From: Gemmatimonadota bacterium
Lineage (GTDB): Bacteria > Gemmatimonadota > Gemmatimonadetes > Longimicrobiales > Gaopeijiaceae
Direction of reading: 5' to 3'
DNA length: 64,000 bases
Assembly: GCA_029879725.1 (NCBI GenBank)
Contig: JAOUPR010000004.1
Coordinates: 1-64,000 of the forward strand
This document shows positions 33,008-43,482 of the stretch, piece after piece. The translations under genes were made by a program, and so were the position numbers. Within the stretch, counting starts at the first letter, position 1. Every line of letters starts with the position of its first letter. The notes under the pieces were generated by a model that saw nothing but the letters and a program-made list of their open reading frames with translations, was not told the origin of the DNA and searched no databases.

Positions 33008-33768
33008 ACGTGAACGTGACCTTCGAAGGACGCACGGTCCTGGTGACCGGCGCGGGCCACGGATTCGGGCGCGCGATCGCGGGAGCCTTCGCGTTGCGCG
33101 GCGCCGACGTGCACGTGTGTGACGTCAATGCCGCGGGGCTGGAGGAAACCGCCGCGCTGGTGGGCGATCGATGCCACGCGTCGCTGGTGGACGTGACCGA
33201 CCGGGCGGCGGTACACGACTGGACCGCCGGCGCTCTCGACGCGACGGGACGGATCGACGTCCTCGTGAACAACGCGGGCGGGGTGCTCGGGCAGGTGGGG
33301 CGCCCCCTCGAGGAGGTGTCCGAAGCGGAGTGGGAGGGAGTCGTGGCGGTGAACATGACCGGCGCGTTCTGGTGCGCCCAGGCGGTGGCGCCGCCCATGA
33401 AGGCGGCCGGGTACGGGAGGATCGTGAACATCTCCAGCGGAGCCGGCCTGGGCGTGAGTCTCACGGGGATCCAGGCATACGCTTCGGCGAAGGCCGGTCA
33501 GATCGGCCTCACCAGGCAGCTGGCCCACGAACTGGGCCCCTTCGGCATCACCGTGAACAACGTGGCCCCCGGGTTCGTCCGCTCCAACCCCACCACCGAA
33601 CGGCAGTGGGAGTCGTACGGCGCAGAAGGGCAGCGCCGCCTACTCGACCGGATCTCCATGCGTCGCCTGGGGACTCCCGCGGACATCGCCCACGCCGTCC
33701 TCTTTCTGGCATCGGACTACGCCGGCTGGATCACCGGTCAGGTTCTCCCCGTGGACGGGGGGAAGTAG
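33004..33768 (+). CDS. Short-chain dehydrogenase/reductase (SDR)
   Basis: 254 aa from GTG 33004, which overlaps the creatininase stop; TTG 33001 is possible. It is a classical SDR: cofactor motif TGAGHGFG near residues 15-22, VCDVNAAG (Asp after beta-2, favouring NAD over NADP), NNAGG near 90, the catalytic Ser in NISSGAGLG (~144), and Y159-x3-K163 in AYASAK. GFITVNNVAPGFVRSNP-type substrate loop follows. It probably oxidises or reduces a small alcohol or ketone. Its partner is likely the creatininase-family enzyme, but the pathway is not known. Confidence 0.88.
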   Translation: MNVNVTFEGRTVLVTGAGHGFGRAIAGAFALRGADVHVCDVNAAGLEETAALVGDRCHASLVDVTDRAAVHDWTAGALDATGRIDVLVNNAGGVLGQVGRPLEEVSEAEWEGVVAVNMTGAFWCAQAVAPPMKAAGYGRIVNISSGAGLGVSLTGIQAYASAKAGQIGLTRQLAHELGPFGITVNNVAPGFVRSNPTTERQWESYGAEGQRRLLDRISMRRLGTPADIAHAVLFLASDYAGWITGQVLPVDGGK

Positions 33769-33772
33769 CCCC

Positions 33773-35113
33773 TCACTCCGACAGGGCGTACCAGTCCACC
33801 TTGCGGGTGAGGTACATGGTGGCGGCCAGCGCGGCGAAGAGTCCCAGCGACCCCGCCAGAAGGGCGTAGTCCTGTGCCTGGAGCAAGACGAAGAGGTAGC
33901 TGTAGAGGAGCGTCACGATCCCGCCCATGATGGCGCCCCGCCGGGGGGACCCCAGCACCGAGCGCATGTACCCCACCACGAGGCCCACGATGGCCATGGT
34001 GGCCAGCAGGTAGGCCGCGGTGAACCCGAGGTGCTCCGCCAGCGAGAGCTCCAGGAGATAGAAGATGCACATCGCGGCGCCCACGAGGAGGTACTGCACG
34101 GGGTGCACGCGTAGTCCGGCCAGCACCTCGAAGAGCCAGATGGAGACGAAGGTGAGCACCAGGAAGAGGAACTGGTACTTCACGCTGCGGTGCGACATCC
34201 GGTAGTGGTCCACGGGTGCCAGGAGGCGCACACCGAAGGCCGACGCCGAGATGGTGGCGTCGGGAACGCCCTGGGCGCTGGACCATTGTTGGGGATAGTT
34301 CCGTCCCAGGAACGGGACGTTCCAGAGGGCGGTGAACCCTTCCGCGGTGACCTCCCGCTCTTCGGGGAGCCACGTTCCCTCGAAGCTGGGGTCCGGCCAG
34401 TCACCTTCCAGGGTGACCCTCGTCTCGCTCCCGAAGGGCACCACGAAGACGCCTCCCGTGCCGTTCACCGAAACCGAGAGGTCGAACGCGACCTCGTCGG
34501 TGCGCGCGGCGCGACCGAGGGGGGCGTGGATCCCCTCACCGCTTCCCGGCCACCCCATTCCCGGAAGGAAGTCCACCGTGTGGCCGTTCCACTGCACGCT
34601 CACCTGCCGGGGGATCGCATCCGCGTCGGAGATCCCCATGGCCAGGACGGCGCGATCCCACATGATGGATCCGGGATCGATGTCCAGCGCCGCCACGTCC
34701 GGGCGTCTGAACACACCCTGGAAGTGGAGGTGCGTGCGAAACACCGGCACCTGGAAGATCCCGCGGTAGCGGGCCTCGCTGACCAGCGTGCCCGTCACGC
34801 CCAGCGTGTCGGCGAGGACGTGGATGTAGTGTATGGTGCTCTCCGTCCGGACCCTGCCGTCGCCGTGGGTGACCTCCTGCGTGGTCACGTAGGGGACCAC
34901 CAGCCGGGGGCCCACGACGCGCTGCTCGTCGCCCCAGCTCTCCGCGATGGCCCGTGCCGCCTGGTCCCGGTTCCCTTCCCGCTCGCGGATGGTCGTCCGG
35001 ATCATGGAGATGGGGATCTGGAGGAGGAGGATCAGGAAAGCGATGGCGGAGACGCGGAACAGCTGTGAGTGCTGCAGCGACCGTATCGTTGAGGAGGGAG
35101 AGGTCTCGCTCAT
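33773..35113 (-). CDS. creD: Inner membrane protein CreD
   Basis: 446 aa from ATG 35113. An N-terminal membrane helix (FRVSAIAFLILLLQIPISMI) is followed by the conserved EREGNRDQAARAIAESWGDEQRVVGPRLVVPY. A large periplasmic beta-rich domain (~70-310) follows, then about five C-terminal helices (YQFLFLVLTFVSIWLFEVL, QYLLVGAAMCIFYLLELSL, and beyond). This matches CreD/COG4452, known from the creABCD regulon and tied to beta-lactam and envelope stress responses in proteobacteria. No creB or creC two-component genes are adjacent, so its control here differs. It is convergent with the SDR (4-bp gap). Confidence 0.9.
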   Translation of the reverse strand: MSETSPSSTIRSLQHSQLFRVSAIAFLILLLQIPISMIRTTIREREGNRDQAARAIAESWGDEQRVVGPRLVVPYVTTQEVTHGDGRVRTESTIHYIHVLADTLGVTGTLVSEARYRGIFQVPVFRTHLHFQGVFRRPDVAALDIDPGSIMWDRAVLAMGISDADAIPRQVSVQWNGHTVDFLPGMGWPGSGEGIHAPLGRAARTDEVAFDLSVSVNGTGGVFVVPFGSETRVTLEGDWPDPSFEGTWLPEEREVTAEGFTALWNVPFLGRNYPQQWSSAQGVPDATISASAFGVRLLAPVDHYRMSHRSVKYQFLFLVLTFVSIWLFEVLAGLRVHPVQYLLVGAAMCIFYLLELSLAEHLGFTAAYLLATMAIVGLVVGYMRSVLGSPRRGAIMGGIVTLLYSYLFVLLQAQDYALLAGSLGLFAALAATMYLTRKVDWYALSE

Positions 35114-35211
35114 GAAGTTGCCCGGTGGTGGGAAGTGAAACGTGCGGCGTGTTCACTCCCTCCCGGTCCGCAAATTCCGCGCCAGACGCGAAATCCCGGT
35201 GTGCGGCGGGC

Positions 35212-36675
<1,464 letters not shown>

Positions 36676-36820
36676 GGACATCACTCCTCATCGACGGACG
36701 GAGGGGGCGGAACCGTGCGCCCGCCGCCCGGATTTGCTACCGTTCCTGTCTGGAAACCACGCATACCCGACGAGGGCGCCCGGGGGTCCGGGGGTCTTCG
36801 ACTTCTCAGAACCGATCTCC
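36676..36820. other. Divergent intergenic region
   Basis: 145 bp between the ChlI-like ATPase (minus) and the Fe-S oxidoreductase (plus). It must hold both promoters; I see no convincing boxes. It includes the purine-rich ribosome site of the ATPase. Confidence 0.35.
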
Positions 36821-38932
36821 ATGACAAGTCACGACGTCGTCCGCGTAATCGTCGCCGTATACCTCATCGGCGCCCTGGCCGTCTTCTTCCGGCGTGTGGC
36901 CGACCGGGCCGCGTTCATCCGGGCGGGCAAGCCGGAGGACCGCACCGACCAGCTCGCGCGCCGCATCGGGATCTTCTTCACCGAGGTCCTCGGACAGACC
37001 AAGGTGCGCCGGCGTCTCACCGCCGGTTGGGCCCACGCCCTGATCTTCTGGGGATTCCTTGTGTTCGCCCTCTCCACCGTGAACCTCCTCTGGAGGCTCG
37101 GCGTCGGCGGTGAAGGGTTCCTCCACGGCGCCCTGGGGTGGTTTCCGCCCACCGTGGACGTCTTCGCGGGCCTGATCCTCCTGGGGATCGTGGTGCTGGC
37201 CATCCGCCGCTTCGTGATCCGTCCCGAGTACCTCACGTACCACAGCAACGAGAGCGCCGTGGTCCTGACCATCATCGGGGTCATCGCCCTCACCCACCTG
37301 GGCGAGCGCTACCTGGCCGGAGACGTCTCCGCCTACTTCGGATACGGGCACCTGGTGGTGGCCTTCTCCTTCCTGGCCTACGTCCCCACCTCGAAGCACT
37401 TCCACATCCTCGGGGCTCCCGTGAACGCGGTGCTCCAGCAGCTCGGCGACCACCAGAAGATGGACGCCATGGATCTCGAGGCGGAGCTCGACTTCGAAGC
37501 GGGTGAGTCGTACGGGTGGAACAAGCTGCGCGACTTCGCGTGGACCGACCGGCTGAACATCCTCACCTGCATCGAATGTGGACGATGCCAGGAGGCTTGC
37601 CCGGCCCACGCCACGGGGAAGCTCCTCAGCCCCCGCGACTTCATCATCGACCTGAAGTACCACGCCAAAGGGGTCACGCCTCCGGGGAATCAGGCCGCGG
37701 TGGCCCGGGCCGCCTTCGCGGGCTCCGGGGAGTCGCTGGAAGGGGTGGCGCTGGAAGACCAACCGCTGGTGGACCACGTCGTCGCCTCGCAGACGCTCTG
37801 GGAGTGCACCAGCTGCATGGCCTGCGTGAACGCGTGCCCGGTGGACATCGATCACCTCTCCATCCTCCTCAACCTGCGCCGCTACCAGGTGCTGGACGTG
37901 GGAGAGATCGAACCCGAATACCAGCGGGTGTTCACCAACATGGAGCGCTCCGGAGACCCGTGGGGGTATGGGGAGCACCGCAAGGCCGAGACGTTGGCGA
38001 AGCTCGGGGCGGGCGAGGCCGGCGGGCCCTCCCCCCGCGTCGCCCTTCCAGGAGAGGAGTTCGACGTCCTCTTCTGGGTGGGGTGCTGGGGGCTGTACGA
38101 CGATCGCAGCGTGGAGACCACTCGCGCCACCCTCCGGGTTCTGGACCACTACGGGGTGGACTACCGGATCCTGGGTGACACCGAGGTCTGCTGCGGCGAG
38201 AACTACCGCCGCATGGGGAACGAACTCCAGTTCCAGATGAACGCGCAGACCAACATGGAGCTCTTCGGCAGCGTGGCCTTCGGTACGCTCATGGTGACCA
38301 ACCCCCACTGCCACCAGGTGTTCGGGAAGGACTACAAGGACTTCGTCCCGGAGGACGCGCAGGGTGTTCTCCCCTTCCAGGTGCGGAGCGTCGAGGAGGT
38401 GGTGTGGGATCTCGTGCGCGAGCGCGGGCTTCCCGGGAAGGCGGACCTCGGACAGGTGGCCTATCACGACTCCTGCTTCTACGGGCGCTACAACGACCTC
38501 TTCGCGCCCCAGCGCGAGCTGGTGAAGGCGGGTGGAGCGGAGTTGGTGGAACTGGGAAGGAACAAGGACAACGGGTTCTGCTGCGGCGCCGGGGGCGGGA
38601 ACTTCTGGCGCGAAGAGTCGGAGCCCCGTGTCTCGTGGAACCGGGCGGCCGAGGTCATGGAGTCGGGCGCACCCACGCTGGCCGTCTCCTGCCCCTTCTG
38701 CATGGCCATGCTCGAGGACGGGCTGAAGGCCCAGGAAGGCTTCGAGGCGAACCCGGTGAAGGTGCGCCACGTGGTGGAGTTGGTGGCGGACGCCATCCCC
38801 GCCCCTGCCGGAGTGGGCGCCGGGCCGACGCAGGCGGCGGACGTGCCGGGAGAGGACACCGGGGCGGACGTCGCGGACGACCCTCGCGGAGACGGCGCGA
38901 CCGAGGCGGGGGGCAACACCTGGGAAGCGTGA
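36821..38932 (+). CDS. Membrane-anchored Fe-S oxidoreductase with CCG domains (HdrD/GlpC/EtfQO-like)
   Basis: 703 aa from ATG 36821, the first Met before the membrane domain; the frame is open upstream but not coding. Residues ~1-220 hold about five or six helices resembling the gamma-subunit of nitrate reductase/HdrE, with possible haem-ligand His residues. Two ferredoxin-type [4Fe-4S] motifs begin at C250 (CIECGRCQEACP) and about C329 (CTSCMACVNACP). Two CCG domains (CCGENYRRMGNE ~457; CCGAGGGNFWREE ~587) complete the Hdr-like module. It probably moves electrons between a soluble donor and the quinone pool. The ~60 C-terminal residues are low-complexity acidic. No donor gene is adjacent. 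Confidence 0.85.
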   Translation: MTSHDVVRVIVAVYLIGALAVFFRRVADRAAFIRAGKPEDRTDQLARRIGIFFTEVLGQTKVRRRLTAGWAHALIFWGFLVFALSTVNLLWRLGVGGEGFLHGALGWFPPTVDVFAGLILLGIVVLAIRRFVIRPEYLTYHSNESAVVLTIIGVIALTHLGERYLAGDVSAYFGYGHLVVAFSFLAYVPTSKHFHILGAPVNAVLQQLGDHQKMDAMDLEAELDFEAGESYGWNKLRDFAWTDRLNILTCIECGRCQEACPAHATGKLLSPRDFIIDLKYHAKGVTPPGNQAAVARAAFAGSGESLEGVALEDQPLVDHVVASQTLWECTSCMACVNACPVDIDHLSILLNLRRYQVLDVGEIEPEYQRVFTNMERSGDPWGYGEHRKAETLAKLGAGEAGGPSPRVALPGEEFDVLFWVGCWGLYDDRSVETTRATLRVLDHYGVDYRILGDTEVCCGENYRRMGNELQFQMNAQTNMELFGSVAFGTLMVTNPHCHQVFGKDYKDFVPEDAQGVLPFQVRSVEEVVWDLVRERGLPGKADLGQVAYHDSCFYGRYNDLFAPQRELVKAGGAELVELGRNKDNGFCCGAGGGNFWREESEPRVSWNRAAEVMESGAPTLAVSCPFCMAMLEDGLKAQEGFEANPVKVRHVVELVADAIPAPAGVGAGPTQAADVPGEDTGADVADDPRGDGATEAGGNTWEA

Positions 38933-38958
38933 CGCACTCCCGGGAGGGCGGCCGATCG

Positions 38959-40059
38959 GTGGGACCCGTGGTGATCTGGGGCGCCGGCGCCATGGGTGGG
39001 TCCATCGGCGCGTGGCTCCACCGCGCCGGGGTTGAGGTCCTCTTCGTGGATGCCGACCGGGCCCACGTGGCGGCCATCCGGGAGCGCGGGCTGCGCATCA
39101 CCGGGCCCGTGGACGAGTTCACCGTGCGGGCGCAGGCGGTGACGCCGGAGGAGTTGGCGGCGGGAGTGCCCGCCGGGGTGGTCCAGACGGGCGTGGCCGT
39201 GGAGGAGGAGCCGAGGGGTACACCCGGTCGCCCGGGCCCGGCGTGGCCACCCCCTCCCTTCCATGTCGTCCTCCTGGCCGTGAAGGCCCACCACACCCGC
39301 ACGGCGGTGGAAGCCCTGGCGCCCCACCTGGCCGAAGACGGGTGCGTGGTCTCGGTGCAGAACGGACTCAACGAGCGGGTCATCGCCGAGGTGGTTGGCG
39401 AGTCCCGCACGATGGGGTGCTTCGTGAACTTCGGCGCCGACGTCATGGAGCCCGGCGTGGTGATGCGGGGGAACCGGGGCGCCGTGGTGGTGGGGGAGCT
39501 GGACGGCGCCGTGACGCCGCGCGTTCAGGGGATCCACGAGCTGTTGCGGGTCTTCGAGCCCGACGCCGTCCTCACGGACAACATCCACGGATTCCTGTGG
39601 GGGAAACTCGCCTACGGCGCCCTCCTGTTCGCCACCGCCCTCACCGACGCCTCCATCGCCGATGTGTTGGCGTCCACGCGGCATCGGCCGGTCCTGGTGG
39701 AGATGGGTCGGGAAGTGGTGCGGGCCACCCTGGCCAGGGGGATCCGGCCCGAGCCCTTCAACGGGTTCGACCCCCGGGCCTTCCACCCCGACGCCTCCGA
39801 CCAGGTGGCGCACGCGAGCCTCGACGAACTCGTGGCCTTCAACCGCGGGTCGGCCAAGAGCCACAGCGGCGTCTGGCGCGACCTGGCGGTGCGGAAGCGG
39901 AAGACGGAGGTGGACGCCCAGATCGCTCCTATCGCGGAGCTCGCGGCCGCGACGGGGGTGGACACTCCCCTCGTCCGCAGGCTGGTGGAGCTGGTGCACG
40001 ACGTGGAGGAGGGACGGCGGGCGCAGGGGTGGGAGACGCTGGACGCGCTGGGGGAATAG
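38959..40059 (+). CDS. Ketopantoate reductase-like protein (ApbA/PanE family)
   Basis: 366 aa from GTG 38959, chosen for GGGAGGG 10 bases upstream; GTG 38929, overlapping the previous stop (GTGA), is the alternative. The N-terminal Rossmann motif is VIWGAGAMGGSIGAWLHRAG. The NADP-linked half has HVVLLAVKAHHT and VVSVQNGLNE. The catalytic Lys is in LWGKLAYGALLFATALTDAS. In PanE, ketopantoate is reduced to pantoate for coenzyme A; paralogues of unknown substrate are common, and an insertion near residue 80-100 (Pro/Gly-rich) is not usual in PanE. A true panE assignment is therefore not made. Confidence 0.78.
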   Translation: MGPVVIWGAGAMGGSIGAWLHRAGVEVLFVDADRAHVAAIRERGLRITGPVDEFTVRAQAVTPEELAAGVPAGVVQTGVAVEEEPRGTPGRPGPAWPPPPFHVVLLAVKAHHTRTAVEALAPHLAEDGCVVSVQNGLNERVIAEVVGESRTMGCFVNFGADVMEPGVVMRGNRGAVVVGELDGAVTPRVQGIHELLRVFEPDAVLTDNIHGFLWGKLAYGALLFATALTDASIADVLASTRHRPVLVEMGREVVRATLARGIRPEPFNGFDPRAFHPDASDQVAHASLDELVAFNRGSAKSHSGVWRDLAVRKRKTEVDAQIAPIAELAAATGVDTPLVRRLVELVHDVEEGRRAQGWETLDALGE

Positions 40060-40137
40060 GGTGGAGCAAACCTACACTCGGCGCCGCCGGCATGGATGCT
40101 CGACGTCGCCCGGGACCCTGCCGAGCAGGTCGAAGAT

Positions 40138-40189
40138 GCGGGGGCGGGAGCGCAACGACGTCGGTCGTCATCACACTCTCCGCCCCCGC
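40138..40189. terminator. Two-tier hairpin between convergent genes
   Basis: GCGGGGGCGG (40138-40147) pairs with CCGCCCCCGC (40180-40189). Inside the 32-base loop is a second stem, ACGAC-GTCG-GTCGT (40155-40168). It lies between the convergent ketopantoate-reductase-like and SPFH-partner genes. No U-tract. Confidence 0.45.
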
Positions 40190-40218
40190 CTCACATCATT
40201 CCTCGCAGGATCCGCGGT

Positions 40219-40413
40219 CTACTGCGTACCCCCTTGTGGCGCCTGGACTCTCCGCTGAAGGTCCGTGATGTCGCGCCGAAGGAGGGCGATGTCCTCCTCC
40301 GTTTCGACCAGATCCTTTTCGATCCGAGAGATGGAGTTCCCGAAGGACACGACCACGATGCCCAGGGCGCCCACCACGACCACCACCATGACGGCGAGAA
40401 GGACGAAGGTCAT
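40219..40413 (-). CDS. Small membrane protein with coiled-coil tail (64 aa), SPFH partner
   Basis: 64 aa from ATG 40413, with GGAGG 6 bases upstream and a start that overlaps the SPFH stop; the frame is open further upstream but without this signal. An N-terminal hydrophobic helix (TFVLLAVMVVVVVGALGIVVV) is followed by a heptad-like charged segment (ISRIEKDLVETEEDIALLRRD, then ITDLQRRVQ) expected to form a coiled coil. The overlap with the SPFH gene suggests the two are translated together and act together at the membrane. No family name is known to me. Confidence 0.75.
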   Translation of the reverse strand: MTFVLLAVMVVVVVGALGIVVVSFGNSISRIEKDLVETEEDIALLRRDITDLQRRVQAPQGGTQ

Positions 40414-41603
40414 CGGTTTCCTCCCATGTTGCTGAGATCGAGAGAAAGGTCCCGGGCCGCCCTGATTCCGAGAAGCTCGATCAATTGCAGGGCGCCCGAC
40501 CCCGCGACCTGGTCTCCGCCGCCCGTGACCACGGACGGAACCCAGGCCCCCTGGTACTGGGCGATGGCGGCGGCATAGGCCTTCTGGGCCTCGAGCCACG
40601 CATTCAGCTTGGGCTCCAGGGCTCCGTCTGCCCGCATGATCAGTCTGCGGCGTTCGGATTCTCCCTGTCCACGCAGGATGTTCGCTTCACGTTCGGCGGC
40701 CGCGGCCTGGCGATCCAGTTCGGCGACCTGCCGGCGGGTTTCGGCGTCGGTCACGAGCCGTGCCTGTTGGACTTCCTGCTCCGCCCGTGCCGCGGCGGCG
40801 TTGGCCAGGCCCTGCTGCTCCACCGTGATCCGCCGCTGTTCGGCCTCGCGCGCCTGCGCGATGGCGGTCTGGACCCTCATGATGTTTTCCTGTTGCTCGT
40901 CGATCTGGTTCTGGACGCGCTGGTCGTAGGCGATCTCCCGGACGGCGAAGTTCGCGGTCTGGATTCCGAAGGAAGACAGGTATGCCTCTTCCTGACGGAG
41001 CTCTCGTCCGTCCTCCCCGCGACGGATGGACGCGACGGTGACCGTCTGCTCCTCGCCCGTGAGCGGGTTGATTTCTCTCACCGTCTCGGTGGTGGTCTGG
41101 TAGATCCCGCCTTCGATCTGATCTTCGATCCAGCGGATCAACTCCGTACGACGTGAGGCGTAGGATTCGGTGGACGAAAGGAGGGGGCCCGTCATGTAGA
41201 TGGACTTGTCCGTGGTCACCGACACCAGGTTCTGCGTGACCGCGTCGGCCGAACCGAACTGCTCGTGGATCTTGAGGATGGCTTCACTCGCGAGGGGCAT
41301 GATCCAATCGATGGACCCCTCGACCACGCCTCCTCCGCCGTCGTTGAAGCGGGTGTCGGCGGTGAAGCTGTACGTCTCACGTTTCGGATAGGATGTCGTC
41401 CTCCCGAAGAGTTGCAGCTTCGGTCCGGGTGACGTGTGAGCGGTGAGCTTTCCGGTGACGCTCTGGATCACGACGATCTCGTCGGCGTTCACGTCCTCGA
41501 TGAGAAACTGTCCGAACGCGGCGGTCACCACCGCCACGACGAGGACGATTCCGATACTGACGGTTCGCTGTAATGGCCAACCAGAGAGGCGGCTTGTCTC
41601 CAC
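40410..41603 (-). CDS. SPFH/Band 7 (prohibitin-like) membrane protein
   Basis: 397 aa. An N-terminal membrane helix (VSIGIVLVVAVVTAAFGQFL) is followed by the SPFH domain (~45-240: DEIVVIQSVTGKLTAHTSPGPK, NLVSVTTDKSIYMTGPL, GIQTANFAVREIAYDQ). A long heptad-rich coiled coil occupies ~240-345, then a C-terminal tail with IELLGIRAARDLSLDLS. SPFH proteins form large membrane-associated rings that organise lipid domains or proteases such as HflKC/FtsH. No FtsH or NfeD gene is adjacent; instead a 64-aa membrane/coiled-coil protein overlaps it downstream. Confidence 0.85.
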   Translation of the reverse strand: METSRLSGWPLQRTVSIGIVLVVAVVTAAFGQFLIEDVNADEIVVIQSVTGKLTAHTSPGPKLQLFGRTTSYPKRETYSFTADTRFNDGGGGVVEGSIDWIMPLASEAILKIHEQFGSADAVTQNLVSVTTDKSIYMTGPLLSSTESYASRRTELIRWIEDQIEGGIYQTTTETVREINPLTGEEQTVTVASIRRGEDGRELRQEEAYLSSFGIQTANFAVREIAYDQRVQNQIDEQQENIMRVQTAIAQAREAEQRRITVEQQGLANAAAARAEQEVQQARLVTDAETRRQVAELDRQAAAAEREANILRGQGESERRRLIMRADGALEPKLNAWLEAQKAYAAAIAQYQGAWVPSVVTGGGDQVAGSGALQLIELLGIRAARDLSLDLSNMGGNR

Positions 41604-41856
41604 GATTCACTTCTCCTTGCGGATGGACTTGGTGACCGGGTCGCGACACACGCACCAGCGCAGATTGAACTCACATATATCAGGCGCGCTCGTCGAAAGC
41701 CATACGGGTGGAAGGACGATTCTCTTCTTATCCGAAGCACGCCGTTGCCGCGCGAGTCGGCGAGGGTGCTCGAGAGTGGCGGGACGGGACCGGGCCCTCC
41801 TTCGCCTGGTTCCCGGCCATGGTGACCGAGGCGGTGCCGCCGCTTGGGCGGCCCCC
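41604..41856. other. Intergenic region between minus-strand genes
   Basis: 253 bp between the GIY-YIG gene stop (41857) and the SPFH start. Its base composition is less GC-rich than the flanking genes. It should include the SPFH promoter on the minus strand, but I cannot identify paired boxes. No RNA gene seen. Confidence 0.35.
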
Positions 41857-42210
41857 TCAGTACTTCCCGTCCACCTCCAGCTTCTCCCTCCAGAGGGCCA
41901 GAAGCGTCTCCAGCTCTCCTTCGGCGTCATTCCCCGGATCGTTCGAGGGAGGGAGGAGGTCCACCACCTCGAAGAGGAAGGCGTCGGCACCGTATGCGTT
42001 CCAGTCGGCCTGGAGGGCATGGTTGCGGTGGCCGCGCATCCGTAGCTCCGCGCGGATCCGATTGAGCATGGCCGGCGCGTCGGGGCCGGCGCCCAGGAGC
42101 GTCCGTCCGCTCGGCGTGTGCTGGACACGGTAGACCCCGGCCGGGCGGGGCGTCTCCTTGTACTTCCGGACCATCTCGCGCCGGTCGGCGCCGCCACCAC
42201 CTGCCATCAC
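41857..42210 (-). CDS. GIY-YIG-like nuclease family protein
   Basis: 117 aa from ATG 42210, overlapping the stop of the metallophosphoesterase gene. It contains a short GIY-YIG-type fold: AGVYRVQHTPSGRTLLG stands in for GIY-(10)-YIG, so the second motif reads LLG. A conserved segment LQADWNAYGADAFLFEVVDLL follows, and a C-terminal acidic helix (GELETLLALWREKLEV) may hold the metal-binding Glu. Proteins with this pattern are annotated as GIY-YIG nucleases in many genomes. The Tyr change raises doubt about catalysis. It is unlikely to be UvrC or a homing endonuclease, since neither context nor extra domain is present. Confidence 0.65.
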   Translation of the reverse strand: MMAGGGGADRREMVRKYKETPRPAGVYRVQHTPSGRTLLGAGPDAPAMLNRIRAELRMRGHRNHALQADWNAYGADAFLFEVVDLLPPSNDPGNDAEGELETLLALWREKLEVDGKY

Positions 42211-43424
42211 CGCCCCTCCAGTGCCAGAAACTCCCCTCCATCCACCTTCCCATCCCGCACCCGGTAGACGGTGATCCCGGAGATGGGATCACGATCTCCG
42301 CCGACTCCCGCGGCGGGGCCCACCACCGCGGCCGCCGTCTCCAGGCGTAGGGAGCCGCCCTGTGTTTCGTACTCGGTGATCTCCCGCACGTGGATGTGTC
42401 CGGCCAGGGCGACCGCCAGGCGATCCCCCACGCGGCGGAGCACTTCCTCGTGGTTGGCCACCACGTGGCGGAAGCGGTCCACCCCGTCGATGCGGATGAG
42501 GGTGGGCGCCAGGCCCTCATCGGTGTACCCGTAGCGCGTCATGTTGGCGCTCATGAAGGGGATGTGGCCGAAGGTGACCACGGGGGTGTCGGCTCCCGTG
42601 CGGGCCAGGATCCCGTCCATCCACGCGAGTTGCAGCGAGTCCACGTTCCCGTAGTACCAGAGGTCGTCGTAGTCCACGTCGTCGAGGCCCATGAAGAGGA
42701 CGCCGCCGGCGTGGAAGGCATGGTAGTTGGGCCCGCGATAGGTGCGGTACATCCGGTTCCCGTACAGGGGATGGTCCTTCCCGATGAGGGAGTTGTGCCG
42801 CTCGATCCCGAACTTCTCGTGGTTCCCGGGGACGGTGTACACGGGGACGGAGAAGGCGGCCAGCTCGGCTTCCAGGAGCTCGTAGTATCCCCGCGCCTCC
42901 GCCTCGGTGACCCGTAGGGCGTCCCGGACCAGGTCCCCGGTGATGATCACGAAGTCGGGGGCGATGGAGTCCACCATCTCCCGGACGCGACGCAGCCGCC
43001 CCACGCTCTGGGCGCTCACGTGCGTGTCGGAGGCGTGGACGAAGGTGACGTCGCCACCGGTGTCCCAGGGACGGAGAGCGAAGGACACGGAGGCGCCGCG
43101 CTCCACCCGCCGCCAGAACGCTCCCTCCACCGCCCACCCCTCGGGCTGTACGACCTCGACGATCCCGTACCCGCGGGCTTCCAGGGTGAAGCGCCCGGCC
43201 GCGTCGGTGGCTACCACCTGCTCCTGGTCGGACACGAGGACGCCCTCCACCCCGCGCTCCCCCGCGTCCATCGTGCCGTTTCCGTTGGAGTCGGCGAAGA
43301 CCACCCCCGACACGGAGGTCGCCTCGGCGGAGCGCTCCCCCACCGCCTGGGCCGCCGCCGACGTCCACGATCCCGCCGCCGGAAAGGCGGCCAGGAAGGC
43401 CACGATGATCACCGCGTTCCGCAT
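42207..43424 (-). CDS. Secreted calcineurin-like metallophosphoesterase with N-terminal SdrD-like domain
   Basis: 405 aa from ATG 43424, chosen for GGAGG upstream and a signal peptide (NAVIIVAFLAAFPAAGSW..AAAQ). Residues ~45-120 resemble an SdrD B-type/carboxypeptidase-regulatory Ig domain with a calcium-like loop (VFADSNGNGTMDAGERGVEGV). The phosphoesterase core has the five metal motifs: FVHASDTHVS, ITGDLVRD, VPGNHEKFG, TFGHIPFMS and LAGHIHVRE. It acts outside the cytoplasm on a phospho- or nucleotide substrate, perhaps like secreted purple-acid-type enzymes. It overlaps the GIY-YIG gene and is followed upstream by the DUF5916 paralogue. Confidence 0.85.
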   Translation of the reverse strand: MRNAVIIVAFLAAFPAAGSWTSAAAQAVGERSAEATSVSGVVFADSNGNGTMDAGERGVEGVLVSDQEQVVATDAAGRFTLEARGYGIVEVVQPEGWAVEGAFWRRVERGASVSFALRPWDTGGDVTFVHASDTHVSAQSVGRLRRVREMVDSIAPDFVIITGDLVRDALRVTEAEARGYYELLEAELAAFSVPVYTVPGNHEKFGIERHNSLIGKDHPLYGNRMYRTYRGPNYHAFHAGGVLFMGLDDVDYDDLWYYGNVDSLQLAWMDGILARTGADTPVVTFGHIPFMSANMTRYGYTDEGLAPTLIRIDGVDRFRHVVANHEEVLRRVGDRLAVALAGHIHVREITEYETQGGSLRLETAAAVVGPAAGVGGDRDPISGITVYRVRDGKVDGGEFLALEGR

Positions 43425-43482
43425 GTCCCTTCCTCCGGGTTGATACCTCACGAGCGGTTCCCTCAGAGCCGGCTCAGCCGGG

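Noticed and set aside
36806-38770. 654-codon minus-strand ORF
   Set aside because: Antisense shadow of the Fe-S oxidoreductase, whose cysteine motifs and helices are clear in the plus frame.
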